From NCBI GenBank assembly GCA_020466095.1, contig CM035806.1, forward strand, positions 134,368,573-134,432,572: 64,000 nucleotides of DNA, read 5' to 3'. Positions 10,425-20,404 of the stretch are shown here, piece after piece. Below the pieces are notes generated by a model. It made no database searches and was not told where the DNA came from. It was given only the letters and a program-made list of their open reading frames with translations. The position numbers and the translations under genes were made by a program. Source of the DNA: Chlorops oryzae. Taxonomy: Eukaryota; Arthropoda; Insecta; Diptera; Chloropidae. Each line of letters begins with the position of its first letter. Within the stretch, counting starts at the first letter, position 1.

Positions 10425-10820
10425 ATCGTCAGGAGGAAATGCCACCGGACGATCCGCCTAGCTATGAGGCGCCACCAGACTACGAGGAGGTAATTAAAGT
10501 CGGCATGGAACAGGAATTACGTGAGCCCAATCAAAGAGGCCGAGAGAGGGAGCGTAACCGCCATCGACATCATCAACATCGGCATCGGGAACATAGTTGC
10601 AGTCGTGCGCCGAGTAATGCCACGATTCAGTCGAACGTAGCACCCATACACGGGCACGGGCACGGGTCCGGGTACGGTGGGCGCGCACTAAACAATAACA
10701 ATGAGAATTGCGAGGCACCAACAACGTCGGCAGTCATAAGTAGCGATGCCAATTCCAGTGACGCGCAAACTGAGGCTGAAAAGATTGCAAATCGTGTTCT
10801 GATGGCCGCCGCTCTTTGTG
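10425..10820 (+). CDS. CUB/LDLa transmembrane protein, visible exon 5 (PPxY tail)
   Basis: Acceptor ACCAATAG ends at 10424 and donor GTAATT starts at 10821. It encodes the membrane-proximal cytoplasmic tail. It contains PPSY and PPDY (residues about 521-524 and 527-530), each a PPxY motif of the kind that binds WW domains, notably of Nedd4-family ubiquitin ligases. A His/Arg-rich run (NRHRHHQHRHREH) and a low-complexity GHGHGSGYGG segment follow. The PPxY pair suggests ubiquitin-linked sorting of the receptor, which is inference. If the last intron is retained the frame stops three codons later. Confidence 0.85.
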
Positions 10821-10919
10821 GTAATTGAATTGAATTTCAAAAGTGTCTTTCCATATTTTATTCTTTGGCATGCTCGCTGACATTTCTAATGGAATCACAT
10901 TCAAGAATCGCGCTTGCAG

Positions 10920-11070
10920 GTGCTGCAGAGGCGTCTAGATCAAAGAACGAGCAATGGCAGTCAAGCAACTACAAATCCGTGGGGGTTTCAACGAGCCCAG
11001 CATCGATTTCCTCTGGGGGTGATCTATCCGCAGCCAGTACAGAGAACCGTTTTCGTCCAGGCAATAGCTC
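10920..11070 (+). CDS. CUB/LDLa transmembrane protein, visible exon 6 (tail)
   Basis: The acceptor CTTGCAG ends at 10919 and gives Gly across the junction. It encodes a Ser-rich tail (SVGVSTSPASISSGGD...RFRPGNSS). The downstream exon needs a phase-2 donor. The only in-frame fit I see is GTTGGT at 11071, a weak match to the consensus, which yields NSSYGSPSQ at the junction. Read-through instead ends at a TGA at 11093-11095 after LVSLNTH, so a shorter isoform is possible. Confidence 0.62.
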
Positions 11071-11159
11071 GTTGGTGTCATTAAATACACATTGATACAT
11101 TTGTGGAAACCTATGAAATTATTTCATTTTTTGTTTTTTTTTTTGTTTATTTTTTCCAG

Positions 11160-11320
11160 CTACGGCTCGCCCAGTCAATTCGAGGAATGTTCACGTGGCT
11201 TTGGCGACGACTCGCTCAATATATCGTTCTCTTTAGCCATTCCACCATCAACCGCATCCACATTAATTAACGGAGGGGTAAGCGCCAGCAGCATGGGAGG
11301 ACTATCCAACACGGAAAATG
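11160..11320 (+). CDS. CUB/LDLa transmembrane protein, visible exon 7 (tail)
   Basis: The acceptor TTTTTTCCAG ends at 11159 after a very strong pyrimidine tract, and donor GTGAGC begins at 11321. It encodes YGSPSQFEECSRGFGDDSLN and a Ser/Thr-rich region with no recognisable domain, ending in TEN plus one base. The next intron (11321-13458) carries a MITE, a long hairpin and a mariner. Confidence 0.75.
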
Positions 11321-11673
11321 GTGAGCATAAAAATAAGCTGCTCCTGTTAAAACATATCCTGGGGCTCCTCATCCCCGCTGTACCATCCATGTATATATAC
11401 ATGGGTCATATGGTCAGCCTCTCGCATATTACATCCATAACAATAAATTACCAGTTTGATCCATTACCCGATTAACCTTCTGGTGAAGGCGCCATACTCG
11501 TAACCACCCTAAAACGGTTCCTCGCGCGAGTAATTTCTCTAATATTTCAAAAAAAAAAAAAAACCTTTGTTCTTCAATAGTTATTGTGGGACAAAAAAAA
11601 AAATCCACAAAAAAATTGTTCCACGTTTTATATAGGATAAATTTTTTGCGATGAGTTCCCCTTAAGCTCACTA

Positions 11674-11832
11674 CAGTGTACTCTCTCCTTGCGGACACTC
11701 CTCTTCAGCGGACAATTTTTGGGAATGGTCTGGCGATCCTGCCTCTCAAATAGTTTCCTCTTAAGCGAACACTTCTATAAAGCGGACATATTTTTCGATC
11801 CCGCAGGTGTCCGCATAAGAGAGAATACACTG
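11674..11832. mobile_element. GTGTCCGC-type MITE, copy 2 (TA target)
   Basis: A 159-bp element starting CAGTGTACTCTCTCC and ending AGAATACACTG, with TA on both sides (11672-11673, 11833-11834). It has internal GCGGACAC subrepeats and is related to the copy at 2869-3030. It looks like a Tc1/mariner-type MITE. Confidence 0.82.
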
Positions 11833-11849
11833 TATATGTTTTCGGGGAC

Positions 11850-11942
11850 GCTCCAATGGGTCTAGGTTTCGCCATAACCACAAAAATTGGCTCTAAAATC
11901 CGGCATTTTTCAGGTTATGATTAAACCTAGACCCATTGGAGC
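11850..11942 (+). repeat. 93-nt hairpin in intron 7
   Basis: A perfect 20-bp inverted repeat (GCTCCAATGGGTCTAGGTTT at 11850-11869, its complement at 11923-11942) plus an inner 7-bp pair CATAACC/GGTTATG. The loop is about 35 nt. It sits in an intron on the sense strand. It may be the whole of a tiny MITE or a transcribed hairpin. Confidence 0.6.
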
Positions 11943-11985
11943 AATATGGATTCAAATTCGGGTTAAGCGATCCCGAAATTATATA

Positions 11986-13283
11986 ACAGGTTGCCTGATA
12001 AGTCCCCGGTCTAACAAAGAAAAACACATTTTTTTGTCAAAATTCGTTTTTATTATTCAACATAGTTCCCTTCAAGAGCGATACAACGATTATAACGACC
12101 TTCCAATTTTTTGATACCATTTTGGTAGTACTCCTTCGGTTTTGCCTCAAAATAGGCCTCAGTTTCGGCGATCACCTCTTCATTGCAGCCAAATTTTTTC
12201 CCTGCGAGCATCCTTTTGAGGTCTGAGAACAAGAAAAAGTCGCTGGGGGCCAGATCTGGAGAATACGGTGGGTGGGGAAGCAATTCGAAGCCTAATTCAT
12301 GAATTTTTGCCATCGTTCTCAATGACTTGTGGCACGGTGCGTTGTCTTGGTGGAACAACACTTTTTTCTTCTTCATATGGGGCCGTTTTGCCGCGATTTC
12401 GACCTTCAAACGCTCCAATAACGACATATAATAGTCACTATTGATGGTTTTTCCCTTCTCAAGATAATCGATAAAAATTATTCCATGCCCATCCCAAAAA
12501 ACAGAGGCCATTACTTTGCCAGCGGACTTTTGAGTCTTTCCACGCTTCGGAGACGGTTCACCGATCGCTGTCCACTCATCCGACTGTCGATTGGACTCAG
12601 GAGTGTAGTGATAGAGCCATGTTTCATCCATTGTCACATATCGACGCAAAAACTCGGGTGTATTGCAAGTTAACAGCTGCAAACACCGCTCAGAATCATC
12701 AACACGTTGTTGTTTTTGGTCAAATGTGAGCTCGCGCGGCACCCATTTTGCACAGAGCTTTTTCATATCCAAATATTGATGAATGATATGACCAACACGT
12801 TCCTTTGATATCTTTAAGGCCTCTGCTATCTCGATCAACTTCATTTTACAGTCATTCAAAATCATTTTGTGAATTTTTTTGATGTTTTCATCGGTAACCA
12901 CCTCTTTCGGGCGTCCACTGCGTTCACCGTCCTCCGTGCTCATTTCACCACGCTTGAATTTTGCATACCAATCAATTATTGTTGATTTTCCTGGGGCAGA
13001 GTCCGGAAACTCATTATCAAGCCAAGTTTTTGCTTCCACTGTATTTTTTCCCTTCAGAAAACAGTATTTTATCAAAACACGAAGTTCCTTTTTTTCCATT
13101 TTTTTCACAATAACAAAAGTTGCTTCACAAAAGACGCTCTATCTCACAAACTAATTGACTTACAGACGTCAAATTTTGACACGAATCATTTGAAGGTTGC
13201 CACTATATATTATAAAAATAATATGCATTAAATACTAGCGACGCCATCTATGTGTCAGACCGGGGACTTATCAGTCAACCTGT
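11986..13283 (-). mobile_element. Himar1-type (irritans) mariner, full length, copy 1
   Basis: A 1298-bp element with terminal repeats beginning ACAGGTTG and containing ATAAGTCCCCGGTCT, as in Himar1-type mariners, and TA on both sides (11984-11985, 13284-13285). It is inserted in intron 7 of the CUB gene, antisense to it. The terminal repeats differ slightly from each other (GCCTG versus GACTG). The transposase gene inside is intact. Confidence 0.95.
12053..13099 (-). CDS. mariner transposase (Himar1-type), intact
   Basis: 348 residues from the ATG at 13099 (MEKKELRVLIKY), the usual length for this subfamily. The reading frame also runs three codons further upstream from a GTG, which I did not use. 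The N-terminal half carries the paired helix-turn-helix DNA-binding region (GKSTIIDWYAKFKRGEMS; SKERVGHIIHQYL). The catalytic DD34D triad is all there: TMDETW, HQDNAPCH and YSPDLAPSD. A WVPRELT linker is present. No stop or frameshift is seen, so this copy may still make a full-length enzyme. Activity cannot be judged from sequence alone. Confidence 0.95.
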   Translation of the reverse strand: MEKKELRVLIKYCFLKGKNTVEAKTWLDNEFPDSAPGKSTIIDWYAKFKRGEMSTEDGERSGRPKEVVTDENIKKIHKMILNDCKMKLIEIAEALKISKERVGHIIHQYLDMKKLCAKWVPRELTFDQKQQRVDDSERCLQLLTCNTPEFLRRYVTMDETWLYHYTPESNRQSDEWTAIGEPSPKRGKTQKSAGKVMASVFWDGHGIIFIDYLEKGKTINSDYYMSLLERLKVEIAAKRPHMKKKKVLFHQDNAPCHKSLRTMAKIHELGFELLPHPPYSPDLAPSDFFLFSDLKRMLAGKKFGCNEEVIAETEAYFEAKPKEYYQNGIKKLEGRYNRCIALEGNYVE

Positions 13284-13458
13284 TAAATATGCAAGCAATT
13301 TTAAAGCATCTGAGAATCCTAGACAAAAGGTGTAAAATTTAATGGCACATTCAGGGCACGCCAATCTCCGAATGTTTTGGCCGATCTGAAAGAAAGCAAT
13401 GGAGAAATTAAGTAGCTTAAAAACTAATGCGGAATATGGGAATTTTGTATGGTTTTAG

Positions 13459-13672
13459 CAAGGAGTTCGCGGAGTATCATGGACTGCAACGAGCAGACCT
13501 ATCTGAAACACTCGTGTCAGACAGAGCCCCATCAGGGAACGTTCCAAGGCTATAGGGTACAACGGTTGCGGCAGACATTCTCAACGCCCGAAGGAATTGC
13601 GACCGGCGGTTGCGGCAATGATCTTACGCTGCCCGATCTGAGAACCTATGGTACAAATCTACCGCATGACAG
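13459..13672 (+). CDS. CUB/LDLa transmembrane protein, visible exon 8 (tail)
   Basis: The acceptor GGTTTTAG ends at 13458 and completes an Ala codon with the last base of exon 7. It encodes RSSRSIMDCNEQTYLKHSCQ and a Thr/Gly-rich region ending NLPHD. Donor AG|GTAAAA is at 13673. Read-through hits TAA at 13674-13676 at once. A 78-nt intron (13673-13750) with a TTTTATTTGCTTCGCAAG acceptor restores the same frame, giving HDRSCNL. Confidence 0.75.
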
Positions 13673-13750
13673 GTAAAAATTGCTCTCGCTCAAAGAAATG
13701 CCGCGAAATGGCGATTCGATTTCTCACAAATGTTTTATTTGCTTCGCAAG

Positions 13751-14486
13751 AAGCTGCAATCTTAGGTGCGGTGGTGCAACAAATCTCGGCTCGGATCTAT
13801 CGGAGCTTTCGTCGTCATCGTCGTGGTCGAAAAAGTGCAGTTGGAGCAGTGACGTTGGCAGCAACGAACATGATCAATTACGGAATGGCCAGAAAGTGCA
13901 ACACTGTGCACTTCTACATTTCCCGTTTAGCGAGGTGAATCGCCGCAGCGGAACCGAGAAGCCGCATTCCAATTCTCCCGTTATAGATAGTAATGCCACA
14001 CTACTTGGCCTTTCGATGGAGGAGGATATGATGGTGAACATGGACGATGACCATAGAAAGCGTTTGATCGTCTCAACGGAGCCCGATAGCGATTGCGAGC
14101 ACGATAAGGGTGTCGTCTCCTGTTTCGGTAATGTTAATCGAGTCCGCCGTCACAGGCATGTGCGTAGCCGTTCGCTGACGAGCAATGTCGCACAGCGTCA
14201 CATTAACAGTATACCACCTTCGTCGACATACAACGGCGAAGGCAACGGAAACGGCAACGGCAACGGAAATGGCAACGGAAACGGAAACGGAAACGGCAAC
14301 GGCAACGGAAATGGCAACGGAAATGGGACAACGCCAATCAAACGTAGCTTATCGGCTGATCTGCTCGGACGAATAATAACGGCGTCGATACCAAAAAACA
14401 CTGCGATAGGTGGCATCATACCCGCTGCTCATCGGGACTCTACAAATGGCCGGGACGGACGGGAACGGAAACCAGTTTATATCTAA
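13751..14486 (+). CDS. CUB/LDLa transmembrane protein, last exon
   Basis: Starts with one base that completes Arg after the 78-nt intron and ends with TAA at 14484-14486 after KPVYI. It encodes a long disordered cytoplasmic tail: a Ser run (SDLSELSSSSSWSKKCSWSS), an acidic patch (MEEDMMVNMDDDH), a basic RVRRHRHVRSRS segment, a (Gly-Asn)n run at 14238-14330, and a conserved-looking SLSADLLGRI. The nine exons sum to 3189 nt, an exact multiple of three, which supports the model. The retained-intron form would end at 13674. Confidence 0.8.
14238..14330 (+). repeat. GGCAACGGAAAC minisatellite coding (Gly-Asn)n
   Basis: About fifteen GGMAAY units in the last exon, all in frame, read as Gly-Asn. 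It is likely length-polymorphic because units are near identical. Confidence 0.9.
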
Positions 14487-16255
14487 ACAATCAGTACAGT
14501 GATGCGTAGAAGGGTTAACTCCGATTACATTGTCATCAAGAAAACAAAAAAAAAAAAACCAATTACTCCCCATCCAAAATTACTCCTAAGAACTAGTCAA
14601 GTTAGCGTATGACTTGTATTCAAGTCGAACTAAAGATTTTATTGTTAAGCTACCTATGTATGTATGTCTGTATGTATAGTTTGTCTCCTACTTAGGCTGC
14701 AGGTAATGCGAAAATTTACAAATTCAATTGTAATTTTCAATTAAAGGCCTTTGAGTCATAGAGACATATGTTCGGTGGAGACTTCTTACTATTCATATTT
14801 TTAAGCATCCTTAGAGACATCACTATCGATCTACCATTAATACCCAGAAATAATATGGACTGACCCAAGTGTAACCTTCGGTCAGTCCTTCTTGTTACCA
14901 GTACCAGTTTTTATTTTCCTTATTTGACTATCCTAAAACCAGACAAAATTACGACAATTGACCCAAAAAAAAAACTCACCTACGGTCAGCCGTTTTGCGG
15001 ACTAGTCCCTCTCAAATGACTGGTTAAAAAGGTTAGTTGAATACGTTTGAAGTGGAATTATGAGGGGACTAGTACTGGTAACATGAAGGACTGACCGAAG
15101 GCTACCCTAGGATCAGTCCATATTACTGCAGGGGATATGAAAATGTGGACTTGATTTCAATTCAATTTGGTTTCCTAGCGGGCAATCAATTCATTGACAT
15201 TCGTCGATGTTGACAAATTACGAAAGCGGCGCGGCTCTGTTTGCTTTTTTCACGTTCTTTTGTTTTTATTTTATTTTTTTAAATTTAAAAGTAAAAGAGT
15301 ATTTGGAGTTTCCAAAAAATCCTAATCGGAAAATGGCGCCACCGTCAACTCAATTTCGGCCAAATACTAAATCCAAAAGCCCAAAAGCAATCATCAATCA
15401 AGCCATAATTTGCTTTTCATGCAAAAATTTACATCGCTTTGGAGAGGAAAAAAAACGGAGAAAAATTATTTTAAACACTTATAATTAGTAAAAAAAAAAA
15501 AAAAATACACAATAATAAAACCAATGCCATTTAACGGTTTGGCAATAGGGGCTTATAAATGACTCACCATAGCCATCTGAATGACGAAAGACGCTCGTCG
15601 CTTTCATTTTCGAATGTTCCGCTTTTGACTTTCGAAGAAGAAAATTTCCGTCGAATAGTTTTTATTTTCTAAACGTTTAAGATTTGAATTTTAGCTAGCG
15701 TTAATCATTACAGGTAGCAGAAACAACCCTGCAGGGAAAAATATAGTCATAAGACCGATGTCATTTCGAGGAAATAAAAGCCGGAAATTGGTGAGATTCA
15801 AGAATGACGCGTTCGTTGGCAAGGGGCACTGCTGCTCAAGCTGCAAATTTTTAAATTCAATGTCTGGATGAGTCTTCTATGTTTTACCTACATAGGCTTT
15901 GGTACTTAGTACTGTATGATTTCGCTATGAGGAACGAATGCTAAGCTCTTGAGGCTTCGAACTTGGATTGAAAATTTTTTACAGTTCTACATTTACTTGC
16001 ACATAGATTTTAGCCCCAACGATAACATAAGAAAATAAAAAAAACTAAGCTGCAACAATACTTAATTTTCATGAGCCTACCCATACGTTCTGTCAATGGC
16101 ATACGCAGCTTGTCATGGCGCCTATAATTCTCATTTGGTTTATAAAATAGGACATATAAGACTGGCAGAATTTATGTGCATTTTTCACGATGAGAAGTGC
16201 CAAGATGTGCGACTTGATCTTGTTTATGGGTTTTATATAGTAAGAGCTGGTTATA
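14487..16255 (+). other. 3' UTR candidate and intergenic DNA
   Basis: Sequence after the stop codon of the CUB gene. ATTAAA at 14740-14745 is a possible but weak polyadenylation signal. A foldback element lies at 14843-15133. From 15134 to 16255 I see only AT-rich sequence with no supported gene. Confidence 0.5.
14843..15133. mobile_element. TGCAGTAATATGGACTGACC foldback element, copy A
   Basis: A palindromic element: AATAATATGGACTGACC and CTTCGGTCAGTCCTTC on the left recur inverted on the right, ending ATTACTGCAGGG. The arms contain ACCAGTA and GACTAGTCC. Related copies lie at 19286-20404 and 33764-33842. Confidence 0.75.
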
Positions 16256-17028
16256 CAGTCATGAGATAAAAAAAATAGGGACGCATTGCAGTAATTCGTA
16301 AAAATACAAAGAAAAAAACAATTTCAAGAATTTTCAAGTGAGTACTTTTTTATAATTTAAATAGGCCGATGTTCCTTTCGTAAGAAAATTAATGAAAAAA
16401 ACAGACATTCTATACAAAAAGCTAAATCAAAAATTATTTCAATGACTTCAATCAAATTATAACTGTGACAAAAAATAGGGACACTTGAAGAATTTAAAAG
16501 AAATTATGGCCCTCTTATGAAAAAAAAAAAAAACCCGTCATTCGAATTAATTTGTTAACCATCTTAGTTGCTCAATACTTCGTTGCTAAGCCTTTATTTT
16601 CAATAACAGCCAAACATCGGCGGGGCATCGAATCAAACAACTTTTGGCAAGTGGCCTGGGGAATGGTATGCCACGCCTCCTGTACCAGGGACCAGAGGGC
16701 TTCTTTATTTGATGCTAATTTACACCTCAAAGCTACTTTCACTTCCTGTCACAAATTTTCGATCGGATTTAAGCCCGGTGATTATGCAGGCCAGCTTGTT
16801 AATAAACGTTAATTTTGTTGTCCGAGAACCATTTCTTTGCCAGCTTCGATGTGTGCTTTGGGTCGTTATCTTGCTGAAACGCCCATCGATGTGGCATATT
16901 CTCTTCAGCGTAAGACAACATAGCTTCCTTCAATATTTTGCAATAAGTCACTGCTGTCATTGCGCTTTTAAATCGGTATATCGGACCGACGCCGTGGTAT
17001 GAGAAGCATCCCCATACCATAATCGATC
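16256..17028 (-). mobile_element. Tc1-like element, left part
   Basis: Begins TACAGTCATGAGATAAA with AAAATAGGGACGC. A second direct copy of AAAAATAGGGACAC occurs near 16472, about 200 bp inside. This arrangement is the IR/DR end structure of some Tc1-like elements. A decayed transposase follows on the minus strand. The element is cut by a hAT insertion at 17037-17815 and resumes at 17824. Confidence 0.8.
16554..17028 (-). pseudogene. Tc1-like transposase relic, C-terminal half
   Basis: The minus strand reads MVWGCFSYHGVGPIYRF and AFQQDNDPKHTSKLAKKWF with the second catalytic Asp. After a frameshift near 16800 it reads SPGLNPIENL and QEVKVALRCKLASN, ending LAVIENKGLATKY. In-frame stops occur before SPG and after NPIENL. 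The usual SPDLNP motif reads SPGLNP here, so the Asp of that motif is lost. It is clearly dead. The part upstream of MVW lies beyond the hAT insertion. Confidence 0.85.
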
Positions 17029-17036
17029 CTTATCCG

Positions 17037-17815
17037 CAGGCCCGGCGAAAGGTGTGGGTAGTATGGGACTACTACCCAGTCCGATTTTTAGGGTATAGGT
17101 AATTACCCACTCCGAAGCTTACTCAAAACTTCTAAAGAATAATTTTTTGCAAAATCTTCTAAAAAAAAAAAGAGCTACATTTTACTGTGCAATCGTCCGC
17201 AATGCCGAAACGTAAACGAACATACAACATACAATCAAAGAGCTTCGATATAAGCTTTGATTTTTTTATTTTGTGTGTTATATGTACATTGTACAATAAG
17301 GATTATAATTCCATAACGAAAAATATCAAAATCGATAGCCCCGTTATAGCTATTTGAATTTGTTTACTTAAATTGTTTACATTTTTAACAAAAACCCGTT
17401 AATTTACAAAACCAAAATTTCATTCAGAAGAGTGTTTTATTGACAATCTTCAAACCAAAAATTGGAAAGATACATGCAACAGATGCATAAAAAAATAAAC
17501 CGATTGCATGCCGAAAAAATGATATTGACAATAACTATCGTTAAAATTCGAATTTCGCAAAACTGTTCAAATTGTATTTATTACTGGTTATTGTGATTTA
17601 AAAAAAAGTCGAAAATCCGACCATCGAAAAAAATGTGGCCCACTTGAGAAATTTTTCTATTTATTACTTTTTTATAAGCTAAGGAGAATACTTTTTTGTT
17701 AAGTATTTAATATATTGTATTGTTATAATATATGAAGTAAAAAAAAAATTGTTTGCTCTGTCGCGTGGTGCCATGACTACTACCCATTCCGATTTTTGGT
17801 GTTCCGCCGCTCCTG
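17037..17815. mobile_element. hAT-type element inside the Tc1 relic, TSD CTTATCCG
   Basis: A 779-bp non-coding element with imperfect inverted ends (CAGGCCCGGCGAAAGG against CAGGAGCGGCGGAACA), then GGGTAGTA-type inverted sequence. It is flanked by an exact 8-bp duplication CTTATCCG (17029-17036, 17816-17823). No transposase is seen. Confidence 0.88.
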
Positions 17816-17823
17816 CTTATCCG

Positions 17824-17876
17824 TGCTTAACCGTTTTAGTTGGATATTGTTATTTGAAAGCAGTGTTTATTGGCCT
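17824..17876 (-). pseudogene. Tc1-like transposase relic, continuation
   Basis: On the minus strand this segment reads PTKTVKHG, which joins across the hAT insertion to the MVWGCF part, as in Tc1-like transposases (…TVKHGGGSxMVWGCF). One stop codon is present. The relic ends where the next repeat begins near 17877. Confidence 0.75.
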
Positions 17877-18308
17877 GCGCAAATGTATGATCCTAAGTCA
17901 AAATGGGAGACATCCGCCCACTGCCACGCCCACAAATGAATTTATTGTGTTTTCAGTAAAATGCTTGTAACTTGCGAACCACTCAACACATGCCATTGAT
18001 ATTAGGTGTACTGGTAAACTACGAAAAGGGACTTATCCTGGAAAAAAATGAACGCCGTCATCCTCGAGCCACGCCCACAAATAAGCGCACAAATAAGGGC
18101 TTATCGTAACTTGTGAAGTAAAAGGCGTAGAAGCTTCGAATTCGCAACACACGTTGACCAAGGCGAATGAAGGGTGTAGGAAAATAATTTATGTGGCCCG
18201 CCCACTGCCACGCCCACAAATAGAGAAGCAAAATATAGTGCGCTCATAATGTCGGAACGCTGGGTATTTCAAAGTCGGGCTTGACCGACTTTAGATTTCT
18301 TAGTTGTT
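17877..18308 (+). repeat. dispersed repeat ending GACCGACTTTAG, 5'-truncated copy
   Basis: Closely similar to 50400-50816: ATGATCCTAAGTCAAAATGGG, GCCCACTGCCACGCCCAC repeats, and the end GTATTTCAAAGTCGGGCTTGACC. The left part present in the longer copy is missing. It is a widespread fly interspersed repeat in form. I cannot name its class. Confidence 0.75.
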
Positions 18309-19285
18309 ATTTTTGTACCTTTGCGTGTCCGGTCTCGTCCCGCTCCGCCTGTGCAATGGTCGGTCATACAATGAAAATCCGTTAATCTGTCAGAAGATGA
18401 AATTTCGATTGTTATGCTAAACGAGGAGAGACAATTCAATTTTATTTATGAATGCGTCCATTTATGTCCACTGCAATCCGAATGAGACTGCAATACCGAG
18501 ACCCAAATTCCTATGATCGTCATCCACTGCCACTGCCACTGCCACTGCCATTGCTAGTCCAGAGTCTAGTTGTGTTCAATTCAGTTCGATCCAATTTCCA
18601 TGCCTATACCATTCTCTTTAGATTAGGATTAGGTTGTTACAATCCACCGAATCGGTCGACCGAATGCTGGAAACGGTAAAACGATGGAGAAAGAAAAGCA
18701 ACAACATAAATGAAATAAAAAATAAATAAAGCAATAACAAAATCAAAAGAATGAATTCGAAATGCATTCGAATTCTGCATTAATTCGTCTGTCCTGCGCC
18801 GATAGCACCATTGACCATTGATCATCCAGGTGCGTTCGGTAAACAGTGCGCAATGCGCAAATATGCAAATGTGCAATTGAAGTCAGCGAAACGGCCCGCC
18901 AAATGTGACAACGCCCAGGTGTGCCATATCACTATCTTATGAAAAAGATATATTAAATAAATAGAGGTCGCATGAGCTGCAACTCTGAGTTTTACCTTAC
19001 ACTCTGACATCTTTCAAACAAGACCCGATCATAACCACCAATGTCCACTTATGAGGGATTGCATTGTAAAGAAAACGATGTGTTTTTTTATATGCCCACT
19101 GGTAGGTACCTGTGAGTTTAAAAATGTCCATTGAAGTTGTCGAAGATTTTGTGTCACATTAAAACGATTTGGGCATTTCCTACGAATTCGGCTGCCCATT
19201 TGGGTGCCGAATCATCCGCTTTCTTCAAGTTAATTCACCCAGTACAAAGAATGCTGTGAGCAAGTAAAACCTTATAGCCTAGATA
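18309..19285. other. intergenic stretch, no gene seen
   Basis: AT-rich unique-looking sequence. A short CCACTG hexamer run lies at about 18520-18552. No coding exon, RNA gene or inverted-repeat element that I can support. Confidence 0.5.
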
Positions 19286-20404
19286 CCCTGCAGTAATATG
19301 GACTGACCCAAGTGTATCCTTCGGTCAGTCCTTCATATTACCAGTACTAGTCCCCTCATAATTCCACTTCTAATGTTTTCAACTGACCTTTTTAACATGG
19401 GCCTGTCCTAGGGGAGGGACTAGTCTGCAAAACGGCTGATCATAGGCCATGGGCTAAACCAGAATCAAATTTAGGGGGGGGCGAAAATGTTCACACAATT
19501 TTGAGAAAAAAAACTTTGAAAAATTATTATTGTTTTTTTATCTTATAAATAAAAATGAATGTTTGTATGTATGTTTGTCCGGTATAGACTCCGAAACCAT
19601 TTAACCGATCTTCAATTACGGGGTTTATGTTTTAATCTTCAAACTTGGTGAAATCCATACCCAAATAAAGCAATCGGAAACATACTAGGGGTATTCACAA
19701 TAGCGATTTAAAATCTCATTTAAAAAATCTCAATTAAAACTTTTTTACTAACGCAATTTTTTGTTTTCCTTTCCTATAATTATGTATATTACAATTAAAA
19801 ACTGTTTTAGAAATGAATGTCATACTTGTAGCAACAGTTGCTGAAGCCATTAAGATAACAAACTACGTGTGCATGCAGATAGGCCCGTCTATACCCTGTT
19901 ATCAACTCGTTCTTTTGTGCGTATAGTTCTTTTTGTTCTTCTTTTATGTGCATTTGTGCAGACGTTTCATATTTTACGCAAACAGCAATGGTGCCAGCTA
20001 ATAGAAAAATTCCCTTAAATTTCCATAAGTTTAACAGAGTGCCAAAAAGCTTTCAGTGTTTTTTCGTTCGCAAGGTAACTTGCCGATTTAGGGGGGGGGG
20101 GGCAATGGCCCCCCCTGCCCTACGCTGGTTTAGCCCATGTCATAGGCCAGTTTTTTTGGGTCAATTGTCGTAATTTTTTCTGGTTCTAAGATAGTCAAAT
20201 GAGGAAAATAAACAACAAATTTCTTATATATATTTTAAGTTGATGAAACTGTCATTTACAGACTACCCATAAAGCAACCCCTTTATTACCGACCCGGCCG
20301 GCTAGCCGAATTCGATGGAGCGAACTGCCATAACTTAACCGGTAGGGTTAGGACCGGTCAAAGGCCAGTCCTTCTTAGAAAACTGACCGGCTCATTACTG
20401 CAGG
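19286..20404. mobile_element. TGCAGTAATATGG foldback element, copy B, split by a MITE
   Basis: Left end CCCTGCAGTAATATGG and right end ATTACTGCAGG. The two arms match copy A at 14843-15133. The body is interrupted by the hAT-type element 19448-20139. Confidence 0.75.
19448..20139. mobile_element. hAT-type element, TSD TCATAGGC
   Basis: A 692-bp element with perfect 15-bp ends CATGGGCTAAACCAG and an exact 8-bp duplication TCATAGGC (19440-19447, 20140-20147). Runs of 8-12 G or C lie just inside each end. No transposase was recognised. Comparison with copy A of the host foldback gives the empty site. Confidence 0.88.

Noticed and set aside
14198..14419. Minus-strand Pro/Phe/Leu-rich frame
   Set aside because: Antisense shadow of the Gly-Asn coding repeat in the last exon.
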